Origin: JBBATK01 sp040398805
GTDB taxonomy: Bacteria > Bacteroidota > Ignavibacteria > Kapaibacteriales > NICIL-2
DNA length: 64,000 bases
Direction of reading: 5' to 3'
NCBI GenBank assembly: GCA_040398805.1
Contig: JBBATK010000001.1
Span: 558,001 to 622,000 of the forward strand
Shown: positions 1 through 9,134 of the stretch, in pieces
Position numbering within the stretch: position 1 is the first letter of the stretch
How the letters are laid out: the number at the start of each line of letters is the position of its first letter
Translations under genes and position numbers: made by a program
Notes under the pieces: generated by a model
Databases searched by the model: none
What the model saw: the letters and a program-made list of their open reading frames with translations, nothing else
Told to the model about the DNA's origin: nothing

Positions 1-1
1 A

Positions 2-1243
2 TTGCTCGGTCGAGTGGTGAATCCCTTGGGCATACCGCTGGACGGAAAGGGCGCGATCAACACACCGCACTCCCTCCCCATTGAGCGGAAGGCGCTTGGT
101 GTGATTTCCCGCCAGCCCGTGAAGGAACCGCTGCAGACCGGTATCAAGGCCATCGATGCCCTGATCCCCATCGGTCGTGGTCAACGTGAGTTGATCATCG
201 GTGACCGTCAGACCGGCAAAACGGCGGTGGCCATCGATACGATCATCAATCAGAAGTACACGCACACGGCCGAAGCCAAGGAACGTGGTATCAACCCCAT
301 GTTCTGTATCTACGTTGCTGTGGGTCAGAAGGGTTCGACGCTGGCAAACGTGGTCGCGACGTTGGAGAAGAACGGCGCCATGGAATACACGACCATCGTC
401 GTGGCATCGGCTGCCGATCCGGCTCCGCTGCAATTCGTTGCTCCGTATTGCGGTACGTCCATGGGCGAGTATTTCCGCGATTCAGGACGTCACGCGTTGA
501 TCATCTATGATGACTTGACCAAACAGGCCGCTTCCTACCGTCAGGTATCCCTGCTCTTGCGCCGTCCTCCCGGACGTGAGGCATATCCAGGCGATGTCTT
601 CTATCTGCACAGCCGTCTGCTCGAGCGCGCCTCGAAGTTGAGCGACGCACACGGCGCGGGATCGCTGACCGCTTTGCCGGTGATCGAAACCCAAGCGGGC
701 GACGTTTCGGCGTACATTCCGACGAACGTGATCTCGATCACGGACGGACAGATCTATCTGGAGCCGAGCTTGTTCAATGCCGGTATCCGTCCCGCGTTGA
801 ACGTGGGTATCTCCGTCTCCCGTGTGGGTGGTAATGCGCAGATCAAAGCCATGAAGAAGGTGGCAGGTCCATTGAAACTGGAGCTTGCCATGTTCCGCGA
901 ATTGGAGGCGTTCGCCAAGTTCGGTTCGGACTTGGATAAGTCCACGCAGCAGCAGTTGCGTCGTGGCGCCAGACTCACGGAAATCCTCAAACAAGACCAA
1001 TACCGTCCGGTTGCAGTTGAAAAGCAGGTCATCCTCATCTATGCCGCAACGAACGGCTATCTGGACGAACTCCCCATCGAGTCGCTGAAGCGGTTCGAGC
1101 AGGAGCTGTTCGAGTTCATCGATGGAGCACACAGCGACATCGTCAGCACGATCGGTGTCCAGAAGGAAATCACGGCGGATGCCAAGACAAAGCTTGATGC
1201 TGCACTCGGTGGATTCGTCGAAGGGTTCAAGCGTACGTTGTAA
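2..1243 (+). CDS. atpA: F1F0 ATP synthase subunit alpha (5' partial)
   Basis: Alpha subunit of the F1 head, which carries the non-catalytic nucleotide sites and forms the alpha3-beta3 ring at the inner face of the membrane. The frame is open from the window edge. The first visible residues (LGRVVNPLGIPLDG) correspond to roughly residue 95 of a normal ~500-residue alpha chain, so the N-terminal barrel lies outside the window. Visible motifs are the P-loop GDRQTGKTA (about residues 67-75 of the visible part), the Walker B region LIIYDDLTKQA and the alpha signature around RRPPGREAYPGD. The C-terminal helical domain ends normally. The usual next gene, atpG, follows only after an intervening hldD. 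Identity is very secure; the true start is not visible. Confidence 0.97.
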   Translation: MLGRVVNPLGIPLDGKGAINTPHSLPIERKALGVISRQPVKEPLQTGIKAIDALIPIGRGQRELIIGDRQTGKTAVAIDTIINQKYTHTAEAKERGINPMFCIYVAVGQKGSTLANVVATLEKNGAMEYTTIVVASAADPAPLQFVAPYCGTSMGEYFRDSGRHALIIYDDLTKQAASYRQVSLLLRRPPGREAYPGDVFYLHSRLLERASKLSDAHGAGSLTALPVIETQAGDVSAYIPTNVISITDGQIYLEPSLFNAGIRPALNVGISVSRVGGNAQIKAMKKVAGPLKLELAMFRELEAFAKFGSDLDKSTQQQLRRGARLTEILKQDQYRPVAVEKQVILIYAATNGYLDELPIESLKRFEQELFEFIDGAHSDIVSTIGVQKEITADAKTKLDAALGGFVEGFKRTL

Positions 1244-1321
1244 TCGGCGAACGGATGGACCGGTGCATTCCGGTCGGTGGTCCGTTGCCGATGGTCGTCC
1301 ATCACCGTTCATCGAGAAACA

Positions 1322-2287
1322 ATGATTGTCGTTACGGGTGGTGCCGGTTTCATCGGCAGTGCATACGTCGAAAAACTCAATCGTGAGGGTGTCGACGATA
1401 TCCTTGTCGTCGACCGCTTAGGAAACGGCGAGAAGTGGAAGAATCTGGTGCATAAAAGCTTCAGATCCATCATCGACAAAGAGGCGTTTCTCTACGGTCT
1501 GGACGACGGAACGTTCGACGGACAGATTGAATGCATCGTTCATCTTGGCGCGTGTTCGTCCACCACGGAACGCAACGCGGATTACTTGATCGACAACAAT
1601 TACCGCTACAGTGTCCACGTGGCGGACTATTGCGTGGAGCGGGACATCCGTCTGGTGTACGCGAGCAGTGCCGCGACGTACGGGGCCGGTGAGAACGGGT
1701 ACGACGATTCGATATTCGATACGTTGACCCCGCTGAACATGTACGGTTATTCCAAACACCTGTTCGACCAGTGGGTGAGGAGGGGTGGACATGATGCTCG
1801 CGTCTGCGGACTGAAATTCTTCAACGTCTTCGGTCCGAACGAATACCATAAGGAGGCGATGGCTTCCATGGTATACAAATCGTTCTCGCAGATAGAACGT
1901 ACAGGCAAGGTTCAGTTGTACATGTCGTACGATGATGCGTACGAGAACGGTGGTCAGAAGCGGGACTTCATCTATGTGAAGGACGTTTGTGATGTTCTTT
2001 GGAAAGTCCAATGCGATCCGACGGTCAACGGTATCTATAATCTGGGTACCGGTGAGGCGCGAACGTGGAACGATCTGGTCCGCGCCGTGTTCTCTGCGAT
2101 GGACGTCCCGGTGAGCATTGACTATGTCGAGATGCCTGAGTCCCTGAGAAATCAGTACCAGAACTACACCCAGGCCTCGATGGGCAGACTGCAAGCGACC
2201 AGTGCGGCCCAGACGTTTCGTTCACTCGAGGAATCGGTGAGTGATTACGTACGACGGTATCTGTCGCACCCATGGCGGTATCTGTAG
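1322..2287 (+). CDS. hldD: ADP-L-glycero-D-manno-heptose 6-epimerase
   Basis: Short-chain dehydrogenase-fold epimerase that converts ADP-D-glycero- to ADP-L-glycero-manno-heptose, the last step in making the heptose donor for LPS inner core. At 321 residues it is the usual length. Visible are the N-terminal Rossmann motif VVTGGAGFIGS, the GACSST loop, the catalytic YGYSK (Tyr-x3-Lys) and FNVFGPNEYHK, all typical of HldD and not of other sugar epimerases. I start at the ATG at 1322 because the Rossmann strand begins there; an upstream in-frame extension adds nothing conserved. It sits 78 bp after atpA and 90 bp before atpG on the same strand, so it is probably co-transcribed with ATP synthase genes, which is an odd place for an LPS gene. 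Confidence 0.93.
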   Translation: MIVVTGGAGFIGSAYVEKLNREGVDDILVVDRLGNGEKWKNLVHKSFRSIIDKEAFLYGLDDGTFDGQIECIVHLGACSSTTERNADYLIDNNYRYSVHVADYCVERDIRLVYASSAATYGAGENGYDDSIFDTLTPLNMYGYSKHLFDQWVRRGGHDARVCGLKFFNVFGPNEYHKEAMASMVYKSFSQIERTGKVQLYMSYDDAYENGGQKRDFIYVKDVCDVLWKVQCDPTVNGIYNLGTGEARTWNDLVRAVFSAMDVPVSIDYVEMPESLRNQYQNYTQASMGRLQATSAAQTFRSLEESVSDYVRRYLSHPWRYL

Positions 2288-2377
2288 CCGTTGGCTCGGA
2301 TATCGTCGAAGACAGCGCCGATGTGATGCGACATCGCACGGCCTATGACAACGAATACAGTGAATTAAGGGAGAAGC

Positions 2378-3280
2378 ATGGCAACGTTACGCGACATACG
2401 ACAGCGAATAGTATCGGTGAAAAGCACCTCGAAAATCACGTCCGCAATGAAGATGGTGGCGGCCGCCAAGCTTCGTCGTGCTCAGGACGCGATTGTGGCG
2501 GCACGTCCGTACACCGATAAGCTCACCGGCATCTTGCGGAATCTCGCCTCGGCCGAGTCCGAGATGTCCCATCCCTTTTTTCAGACACGGGACACCGTGC
2601 AGAACATCCTGCTCATCGTTGTCGGTTCGGATCGCGGACTCTGCGGTGGTTTCAATTCGAACCTCTTCAAAGCGGCTGCGTACTATGTCGACAAGAAGAT
2701 TCCACAGGACTATCCCAAAGCGACCGTGCACGTTTTGCCTGTAGGCCGACGGGCGATCACCTACTTCCAGCGTCGCTCGAATCCCATCGTCGCGAAGTTC
2801 CCCGATGTGTTCACCAAACTGGACTTCAAGACGGTCAGTGAGCTCTCCCCCATCGTCACCGAAGGATTCACCTTCGGTACCTACGACCGGGTCGTCATCG
2901 TCTTCAACGAATTCAAGTCGACAATCAAGCAGGACGTCCGCATCATGCCTCTCCTGCCCATCGAATCGGATTCCCAAGGCACCAAGAAAGAAACCGGCGC
3001 TAAGGGCGAAGCGGGCACGGAGTACATTTACGAGCCGTCCCGCGTCGACATTCTCGATTCCATTCTTCCCAGGTATCTGAACCTTCAACTGTGGCGCGCT
3101 CTTTTGGACTCCAATGCCGCCGAGCAAGCCGCCCGTATGCTGGCCATGGATAACGCCACGACGAATGCCCGAGACCTGATCGGCGCGTTGCAGCTGGACT
3201 ATAACAAAGCCCGTCAAGCATCGATCACGAAGGAAATGCTGGAGATCGTCGGTGGTGCCGAAGCGCTTAAGAGCGCCTAA
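2378..3280 (+). CDS. atpG: F1F0 ATP synthase subunit gamma
   Basis: Central rotor shaft of the F1 ATPase, coupling ring rotation to catalysis. At 300 residues it is close to the family norm. The N-terminal helix (TLRDIRQRI...TSAMKMVAAAKLRRAQ) and the conserved segment GSDRGLCGGFNSN near residues 84-96 are diagnostic, and the C-terminal helix ends as expected with the conserved NATTNARDLI and YNKARQASITKE. A purine-rich ribosome site (AGGGAG) lies just before the ATG. It is separated from atpA by hldD. No atpD or atpC follows; in Chlorobi and Bacteroidota-type genomes those two lie elsewhere, so this absence fits the lineage. Confidence 0.97.
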   Translation: MATLRDIRQRIVSVKSTSKITSAMKMVAAAKLRRAQDAIVAARPYTDKLTGILRNLASAESEMSHPFFQTRDTVQNILLIVVGSDRGLCGGFNSNLFKAAAYYVDKKIPQDYPKATVHVLPVGRRAITYFQRRSNPIVAKFPDVFTKLDFKTVSELSPIVTEGFTFGTYDRVVIVFNEFKSTIKQDVRIMPLLPIESDSQGTKKETGAKGEAGTEYIYEPSRVDILDSILPRYLNLQLWRALLDSNAAEQAARMLAMDNATTNARDLIGALQLDYNKARQASITKEMLEIVGGAEALKSA

Positions 3281-3462
3281 ATCGCACGTCTTGCGCCAGG
3301 CCTTTATTGCGTTTCGTGACCGTGGCGGTGTCTTCCACCCCGTGCATCACGTTCCGCTGTCCTACCGTACTGCGTCCATATCATTGTGGTTCGGCGTAAC
3401 GATTGTCAGGTGTTATCGTTATTCGTGAAAACAGCGAACCGTACTTTATTTCAAGGATCATC

Positions 3463-3873
3463 ATGAACCGTCGAGAGTTTATCGAGAAGGCCGGTATGGG
3501 AGCGGCCTTCGCCCTCGCCATCGCCTGCACGCAATCTTGCTCCGAGAGCACCACGCCGAGCGGTCCGGTGGATTTCACCCTGGACCTCTCCCAAGCCGCG
3601 TATGCGAAACTGCTGACCAAGGGTAACTATGTCGTCGCCAACTCCTGTGTGGTGGCCTATGGTGTGGATGGCAACTATTACGCCGCGACGGTCATTTGCA
3701 GTCATGAGGGCGAACGTCAGGTGATCTACGACAAGACGAACGACAATTACTATTGCACGGCACACGGTGCGCGGTACTCGAAAACCGGAGCCGGCATGAA
3801 CTCCACGGGAAGCAGGGGTTTGACCGTGTACAAGACGCAACTTACCGGCACGACACTCCGCGTGTATTCGTAA
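3463..3873 (+). CDS. Tat-exported Rieske 2Fe-2S protein
   Basis: Small Rieske iron-sulfur protein of 136 residues. The N-terminus MNRREFIEKAGMGAAFAL has a twin-arginine (RR) pair followed by a hydrophobic stretch, and cysteines near residues 22-26 (AIACTQSC) could serve as a lipobox, so export by Tat as a lipoprotein is likely. The cluster ligands are visible as C-S-H (CSHEG) and C-T-A-H (CTAHGARY), the two Cys-x-His halves of a Rieske site. It resembles the Rieske partner subunits of periplasmic oxidoreductases or a QcrA-like electron carrier, but there is no cytochrome b or large oxidoreductase subunit beside it, so its partner is unknown. It stands alone between atpG and a terminator hairpin. 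Confidence 0.85.
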   Translation: MNRREFIEKAGMGAAFALAIACTQSCSESTTPSGPVDFTLDLSQAAYAKLLTKGNYVVANSCVVAYGVDGNYYAATVICSHEGERQVIYDKTNDNYYCTAHGARYSKTGAGMNSTGSRGLTVYKTQLTGTTLRVYS

Positions 3874-3895
3874 GACACGTTCAACGTACCATACG

Positions 3896-3940
3896 ACAAC
3901 GGCCCGATGGGACTTTCATCCGTCGGGCCGTTGTTATTTG
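3896..3940 (+). terminator. Hairpin terminator after Rieske gene
   Basis: A 12-bp inverted repeat (ACAACGGCCCGA / TCGGGCCGTTGT, 3896-3907 with 3923-3934) is extended by a few inner pairs and followed by a modest T-rich tail. It lies 23 bp after the Rieske stop and 46 bp before the end of the convergent M3 peptidase gene, so it may serve both strands. Confidence 0.7.
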
Positions 3941-3985
3941 CGTGCATCATGTCGTTTCCCGCTGTGCTTCCGCCGCTACCGATGC

Positions 3986-5841
3986 CTAGGCGAAATGGGC
4001 GTCGTTCACACCGTCCAAACGGTGATTGATGTCGTCGACGATGGAGACGAAGCTTGCGTCTTCGAAGGGAGAGTGGAGCTTGGCTACATCGACGAGCTCC
4101 AGGAACGACTTGGATCCGCCTGCCGAGCACAGCGTGACATAGTCTTTCCATGCCGTGTCACGATCCACTTTCGCGCGGACCCAGAACTGGAGTGCGCAGA
4201 TCTGCGCAAGGGTATAATCGATGTAATAGAACGGTGATTCATAGATGTGGCGTTGTTGCTGCCAGATTCCACCGCTCTCCANNNNNNNNNNNNNNNNNNN
4301 NNNNNNNNNNNNNNNNNNNNNNNNNNNNNNNNNNNNNNNNNNNNNNNNNNNNNNNNNNNNNNNNNNNNNNNNNNNNNNNNNTAGAACGGTGATTCATAGA
4401 TGTGGCGTTGTTGCTGCCAGATTCCACCGCTCTCCAGGAACGGGTCGCCATCGTATTGACGGTGCGGCAGGTATTTCTTTTCGATGGACAGCCATGCGGC
4501 ATTCCTCTCCGCCGGGGACGCTTGCGGATTATCGTACACGAAGTGCTGGAACTCGTCCACCGTCACCCCGTATGGCAGGAAGAGAAGCGCTCCACTGAGG
4601 TGCGAGAACTGATATTTGTCCTCGTCCTCATTGAAAAACGACTTCATCCACTTCCATGCGAAGAACTCCATACTCATCGAGTGGATCTCGCATGCTTCCG
4701 ACGTGGGGAAATAGTACTCAGGCACGCCGAGATTACGGCTCATATAGCACTGGAAAGCATGGCCCGCTTCGTGGGTGAGGACATCGACATCATGCGCCGT
4801 GCCGTTGAAGTTCGAGAAGATATACGGCGCTTTGAACGAGGGAAGCATGGTACAGTATCCCCCACCGGCCTTGGTAGGTCTGTTAACCAAGTCCATTAAC
4901 TCGTTGTCGCACATGAAGGTAAAGAACTCATCCGTTTCCGGCGACATTTCGCGATACATCGTGCGGGCTTGCTCGACGATCCAATCCGGACTACCCTTGG
5001 GCGTAGGATTTCCGGACTTGAATTGTAAAGATTCATCGTAAATCTTCAAGGCATCGACGCCAATACGCTGACGCTGTCGCTCACGCAGTTTCTGCGTGAT
5101 CGGCACGATATACTTCTCCACCTTGCTTCGGTACCCGCTCACCATGGCAGCATTGTAATCCGTGCGGCCCATGCGCGCATACCCCAGCGGAGTGAAATTC
5201 GCGAATCCGAGCTTCTGCGCGATAGTCGTGCGCAGACGGACCAAGTCATCATAGATGCGGTCCAATTCCGCCTGATGCTCACGGAAAAACGACCATTTCG
5301 CCGCACTAGCCGCTTTGCGTATCTCCCGATCCATGCTTTGCTGGTAGGGAACCATGCCGGCCAGATTCCGCTCCTCGCCATCGAACATGATCTTGGCGGA
5401 TGCCAAGAGCTTTGAATACTCGGTGCCGAGAGCGTTCTCCTTCTGCAGGTCCTCGATGACCTCGGACGAAATGCACTTCACCGAAAGTTCCGCTATTCTG
5501 AAGAGTTGGGGTCCCCACTTCCGTTCCAACTCCGGGCGGAACCGGCTCGCGGCGAGAGCTTTGTAATAGGAGTTGCACAGTTCGCCGTAGAGCGGACCTA
5601 TGGTGTCGATATGATCCTTCTCTGCCTCGTAGAAACGGTCTTGCGTGTCGATGGAGTGACGGATGCTCGCCACACTCATCATCGTCTCCATGGTGTTTCT
5701 CTGATCGTTGATGCGATTCAGGATATCGCTTTGAACTTCTGCGGAAGAAGCGTTTTCGAAATCGGTGACCAAGCTCTTGAAATGCGCGGAAAACTCCGTG
5801 AAATCCGGTCGTGCATACGGTAATTCGGGGAACTTTTGCAT
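3986..5841 (-). CDS. M3 family oligoendopeptidase (interrupted by artefactual gap)
   Basis: Zinc oligopeptidase of the M3/PepF family, a cytoplasmic enzyme that degrades short peptides. The active site HEAGH is visible (His357, Glu358, His361 counted from the ATG at 5841). An N run at 4282-4381 splits the frame, but the 55 bases on both sides of the gap are identical (4227-4281 and 4382-4436). If one copy and the Ns are removed, the frame runs straight on through PFYYIDYTLAQICALQFW, a segment conserved near the M3 C-terminus, and ends at a TAG at 3986. The collapsed gene is 1701 bases, 566 residues, the normal family length. The start at 5841 (MQKFPELPYARPDF) is chosen because homology to the family begins there; in-frame upstream sequence is not protein-like. 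I therefore call it intact, not broken. Confidence 0.9.
4227..4436. repeat. 55-bp direct repeat flanking N gap (assembly overlap)
   Basis: The 55 bases at 4227-4281 are repeated exactly at 4382-4436 on the other side of a run of exactly 100 N (4282-4381). This is what an unmerged contig overlap looks like when two contig ends sharing a 55-mer are scaffolded with a fixed-size placeholder. It is not a biological duplication: merging the copies repairs the peptidase frame. Confidence 0.9.
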
Positions 5842-5931
5842 ACGGAATGATAAAAGGTGATGAAAAGTCTGCGGTCGGAATCGGCGTGATTCGAAGGACG
5901 ATCGGATTGGTCGTCCGGATGTCAAGGATGA

Positions 5932-6567
5932 TTATACAGTATTCCCAAGAAGTTGATTATTAAGAACATACGCCGTTATACCTGCATTGTCCTGGAAGTT
6001 CATTTTCTCAAGAATGCGGGTGCGATAGGTGCTGACGGTTTTTACGCTTAGCTGTAGTTCTTCGGAAATTTGCGTCACGGTTTTTCCAAGGGCCAGCTTG
6101 AGCATCACTTCGAATTCGCGGTCGGACAAGCGGGCATGCATCGGCACTCCGTCCCCGGAAATCTGGGCAAGGAGCTGATCGGCGACATTCGGGCTGAGGT
6201 ATCGGTGACCTGCGATCACGCAGTTGACGGCGTCGACCAATTCTTCCGTGGCCGACGTTTTCATCAAATATCCGCTGGCACCTGCCTTCAGGACACGCAG
6301 GGCATATTGGTCTTCCGAATAGGCGCTGAGGACGAGCACGGGGAGTTCCGGCTTGAGGTCCTTGACCATTCGGAGCGTTTCCAGGCCATCCATGCCGGGC
6401 ATGGAGATATCGAGGATGAGCACATCCAACTCGTTGGCTTTCACGAACTCGACGGCCTGGAATCCGTCGTCCACTTCGTCGACGACGATATCCAAGGTGC
6501 AAACCAGGAACAGCTTCAAGCCTTCCCGCATTATCGGATGGTCATCAGCAATGAGAGCTCGAATCAC
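5932..6567 (-). CDS. NarL/FixJ-type response regulator
   Basis: Two-component response regulator of 211 residues with an N-terminal receiver domain (residues 1-120) and a C-terminal LuxR-type helix-turn-helix (about 145-205). The phosphoacceptor is Asp53 (ILDISMPGMDG), with the acidic pair Asp8-Asp9 and the switch lysine in the LMKTSA segment. The DNA-binding part contains LSDREFEVMLKLALGKT and the recognition helix around KTVSTYRTRILEKM. The start is a GTG at 6567 preceded by a strong AGGAGG eight bases upstream. No histidine kinase is adjacent, so it is an orphan in this window. It reads in the same direction as the M3 peptidase, 90 bp upstream of it. Confidence 0.92.
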   Translation of the reverse strand: MIRALIADDHPIMREGLKLFLVCTLDIVVDEVDDGFQAVEFVKANELDVLILDISMPGMDGLETLRMVKDLKPELPVLVLSAYSEDQYALRVLKAGASGYLMKTSATEELVDAVNCVIAGHRYLSPNVADQLLAQISGDGVPMHARLSDREFEVMLKLALGKTVTQISEELQLSVKTVSTYRTRILEKMNFQDNAGITAYVLNNQLLGNTV

Positions 6568-6610
6568 CGGTATTCCCTCCTGTTAGGTGCAATCGCGTTG
6601 CGAACGGCTG

Positions 6611-6618
6611 CAAAGTTA
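6611..6618 (-). promoter_or_regulatory. Possible -7 element (TAACTTTG) upstream of response regulator
   Basis: On the minus strand, TAACTTTG fits the Bacteroidota -7 consensus TAnnTTTG and lies 44 bp upstream of the GTG start at 6567. No TTTG is visible at the matching -33 distance, so this rests on one element only. Confidence 0.3.
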
Positions 6619-6682
6619 CATCATGCGTAAGCATCATGTGGCATGGACTTGGCACAATCATTGCTCTTCGTCCCAGAAAGTG

Positions 6683-7465
6683 ATGACGTCGCCTTTCACC
6701 ACGACGTCGTCCGTGGAACCCATGAACGCAATCATCGAAGATATGGAACTTGTAACCGCACGGGCAAAGGGTAAAGGACCGGAATACAGCGCTTCACGCA
6801 GCATCATCAATCGATCGTCGTCATTCGATAACGATCGCCTCGTTTCTTTCATGGAAACGCGCGGCATCGGACTCGTTCTGGACATAGGCGCAGGCGCGGG
6901 CGGCTTCGCTGCCGATTTGCGCGGACGCGGGTACGGCAAACGCATCGTTTCCCTTGAACCTCTCCGCGCACGATACGCGATCCTGAGAAAGAACGCGCTG
7001 AACGACCCGGAATGGGAGACCGTTCAATGCGCACTCGGCGACAAGGACGGCATTGTGGACATGGATGTGCCTCAGGAATGCATGCCGCTCGACGAATTGA
7101 TGTCGCACGACACCGCACCATTTGTTTCCCTGAACGGTCGAATGTGCGAGGACGTGGTGATGAGTCGCATCAGTACTCTCCTTCCGGCCTTCAGAATGGA
7201 TCGTGAGCCTGTTCTCGTTCACATCAACGTGCCCGGACGGGAGCGCGACATCCTTCGCGGTGCGCGTTCGGTGATAGAAGACGTCAGTGCCTTCCATATC
7301 CATGTCTCCTTGCAACATGACGCCTCAGGAATCTTGACACTCGATGAGATGACACGCACGATGCAGACCATGACGTTCGAATGTGTGGCCATAACGCCCG
7401 GCAGTATGGATCCGGTCACCGGAACCATGAGGCATGCAAGTGTCACCTTCGCGCGATCGGTGTAG
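6683..7465 (+). CDS. FkbM family SAM-dependent methyltransferase
   Basis: Class I methyltransferase, 260 residues from this start. The SAM-binding motif I is LVLDIGAGAGGFAADL, followed by the acidic end of strand 2 (IVSLEP) and a run typical of FkbM proteins (ARYAILRKNAL, then VQCALGDKDG). FkbM enzymes O-methylate polyketides, sugars or nodulation factors; many genome copies sit near surface-polysaccharide genes and the substrate here cannot be told. The start could be the ATG at 6683 or the ATG at 6722, with conserved sequence beginning only after residue 45 or so; neither has a strong ribosome site. It runs divergently from the response regulator and 91 bp ahead of the FAD oxidoreductase. 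Confidence 0.78.
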   Translation: MTSPFTTTSSVEPMNAIIEDMELVTARAKGKGPEYSASRSIINRSSSFDNDRLVSFMETRGIGLVLDIGAGAGGFAADLRGRGYGKRIVSLEPLRARYAILRKNALNDPEWETVQCALGDKDGIVDMDVPQECMPLDELMSHDTAPFVSLNGRMCEDVVMSRISTLLPAFRMDREPVLVHINVPGRERDILRGARSVIEDVSAFHIHVSLQHDASGILTLDEMTRTMQTMTFECVAITPGSMDPVTGTMRHASVTFARSV

Positions 7466-7556
7466 AGTTCCCCGATCTTGTAACCGTGACACGTCACGGC
7501 TCTGTAGTTTTGCAGCGGTCGCACTCTTTTGCCCGATACCACAGCGCCGCTCCAGG

Positions 7557-9134
7557 ATGCAAACAACGTTAGAACTCACCGTCCTTCCCGCCGAAGCGGC
7601 AGATGTCGCCCACGTCATGACCGTCGTGCGAGAGCGTCTGAAGGAAATCACCGACGACGACGTCGTGGAAATCATCGTCCAACGGCGCTCGGTCGACGCC
7701 CGCTCCCGCTTCCCTGTCGTCAATCTTCGCGTCGATGTCTATGTCAACGAGCATGCGCCGCAGCCCGTGTCGTTCACCGCAGCGTTACCGCACGTGGACG
7801 CCGGTAAAACCGTCATCATCATCGGAGCCGGCCCGGCGGGATACTTCGCCGCGTTGCATCTCATCAGGTATGGTATCCGACCCCTCGTCCTGGACCGCGG
7901 AAAGGACGTTCGGGCCCGGCGCAGGGACCTGCGTGCCATCCAGCAGTTCGCGCAGGTGAATCCCGATTCCAATTACTGTTTCGGCGAGGGCGGAGCAGGC
8001 GCATACTCCGATGGAAAACTCTACACCCGCTCGTCGAAGCGCGGCGATGTCCATCATATCCTTCGCGTCCTGGTCGACCATGGCGCTACCACCGATATCC
8101 TTGTGGATGCGCACCCCCACATCGGTTCGAACAAGTTACCGGGCGTGGTGAGTGCCATGCGTGAGACCATCGAGAACCGAGGCGGTGAGATACGGTTCGG
8201 AGCCAAAGTGACGGATTTCCTCCTGCATGAACACCGCATCCGCGGCGTCGTGGTCAACGATCACGACGAAGTGACCGCCGATGCGGTCGTTATGGCGACG
8301 GGACACTCCGCGCGCGACATTTATGCACTCTGCGAGCGCCGGGGCGTGCGTACGGAATTCAAGCCCTTCGCCCTTGGCGTCCGCGCCGAACACCCGCAAG
8401 CCCTGATCGACGAGATCCAATACAAACAACGTCCACGGGACATGCATCTCGAGGCGGCATCCTATCGCCTTGCCACGCAGGTGGATGGACGTGGTGTGTA
8501 TTCGTTCTGCATGTGCCCGGGCGGACTCATCGTGCCCGCTGCCACTGCCTCCGAGGAACTCGTCGTCAATGGCATGAGCATGAGCAGGCGCGACTCGCGC
8601 TTCGCGAATTCGGGAATCGTCGTCGAAATCCGACGGGAGGATGTTCAAGATTTCGCATCGCATGGCGAGCACTGCGGTCTGGCCTTCCAACGTCACGTGG
8701 AACAATCCATGTTCTCCTCAAAGCACGACGAGTCGCAAAAGGTTCCTGCACAACGCTTGGTGGATTTCTCCGAGGGCAAGGTCTCATCCACGCTTCCCGA
8801 TACGTCCTACATACCCGGCTTGCACTCGTTACCGGTCCATGAGCTCTTGCCGCGCGGCGTCGGCGACCGATTGCGCAAGGCCTTTCGCGTGTTCGGTGCA
8901 TCCATGCGCGGTTACTACACGAACGATGCCATCGTGACCGCCGTAGAGTCCCGCACGTCCACACCCGTGAAGATCCCCCGTGACGACACGAGCTTGGAGC
9001 ATCCGGAGGTCCGTGGGCTCTACCCCTGTGGCGAGGGTGCGGGGTACGCAGGTGGTATCGTCTCTGCCGCCATGGACGGACAGCGCGTGGCCGAGAGCAT
9101 CGCCGCTTCATGGGGGCTTCGATCCCTGTCATGA
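7557..9134 (+). CDS. FAD-dependent oxidoreductase (COG2509-like)
   Basis: Flavoprotein of 525 residues of the uncharacterised FAD-dependent dehydrogenase family. An N-terminal ~80-residue domain precedes the dinucleotide fold VIIIGAGPAGYFAALHL (near residues 85-101) with its RPLVLDRG acidic end. The family hallmarks are CFGEGGAGAYSDGKLYTR and a C-terminal LYPCGEGAGYAGGIVSAAMDG that closes the FAD site. I start at the ATG at 7557 because the sequence before it is not conserved in character. The physiological substrate is unknown for the family. The last codons overlap the next gene by four bases (ATGA), which implies translational coupling with the RNA methyltransferase. Confidence 0.88.
   Translation: MQTTLELTVLPAEAADVAHVMTVVRERLKEITDDDVVEIIVQRRSVDARSRFPVVNLRVDVYVNEHAPQPVSFTAALPHVDAGKTVIIIGAGPAGYFAALHLIRYGIRPLVLDRGKDVRARRRDLRAIQQFAQVNPDSNYCFGEGGAGAYSDGKLYTRSSKRGDVHHILRVLVDHGATTDILVDAHPHIGSNKLPGVVSAMRETIENRGGEIRFGAKVTDFLLHEHRIRGVVVNDHDEVTADAVVMATGHSARDIYALCERRGVRTEFKPFALGVRAEHPQALIDEIQYKQRPRDMHLEAASYRLATQVDGRGVYSFCMCPGGLIVPAATASEELVVNGMSMSRRDSRFANSGIVVEIRREDVQDFASHGEHCGLAFQRHVEQSMFSSKHDESQKVPAQRLVDFSEGKVSSTLPDTSYIPGLHSLPVHELLPRGVGDRLRKAFRVFGASMRGYYTNDAIVTAVESRTSTPVKIPRDDTSLEHPEVRGLYPCGEGAGYAGGIVSAAMDGQRVAESIAASWGLRSLS

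Noticed and set aside
482..1312. Open frame of 276 codons opposite atpA
   Set aside because: Antisense shadow of a highly conserved gene; no signal or family match.
4239..4598. Short open frames running through the first N gap
   Set aside because: They contain the placeholder Ns and lie inside the M3 peptidase region; they vanish when the gap is collapsed.
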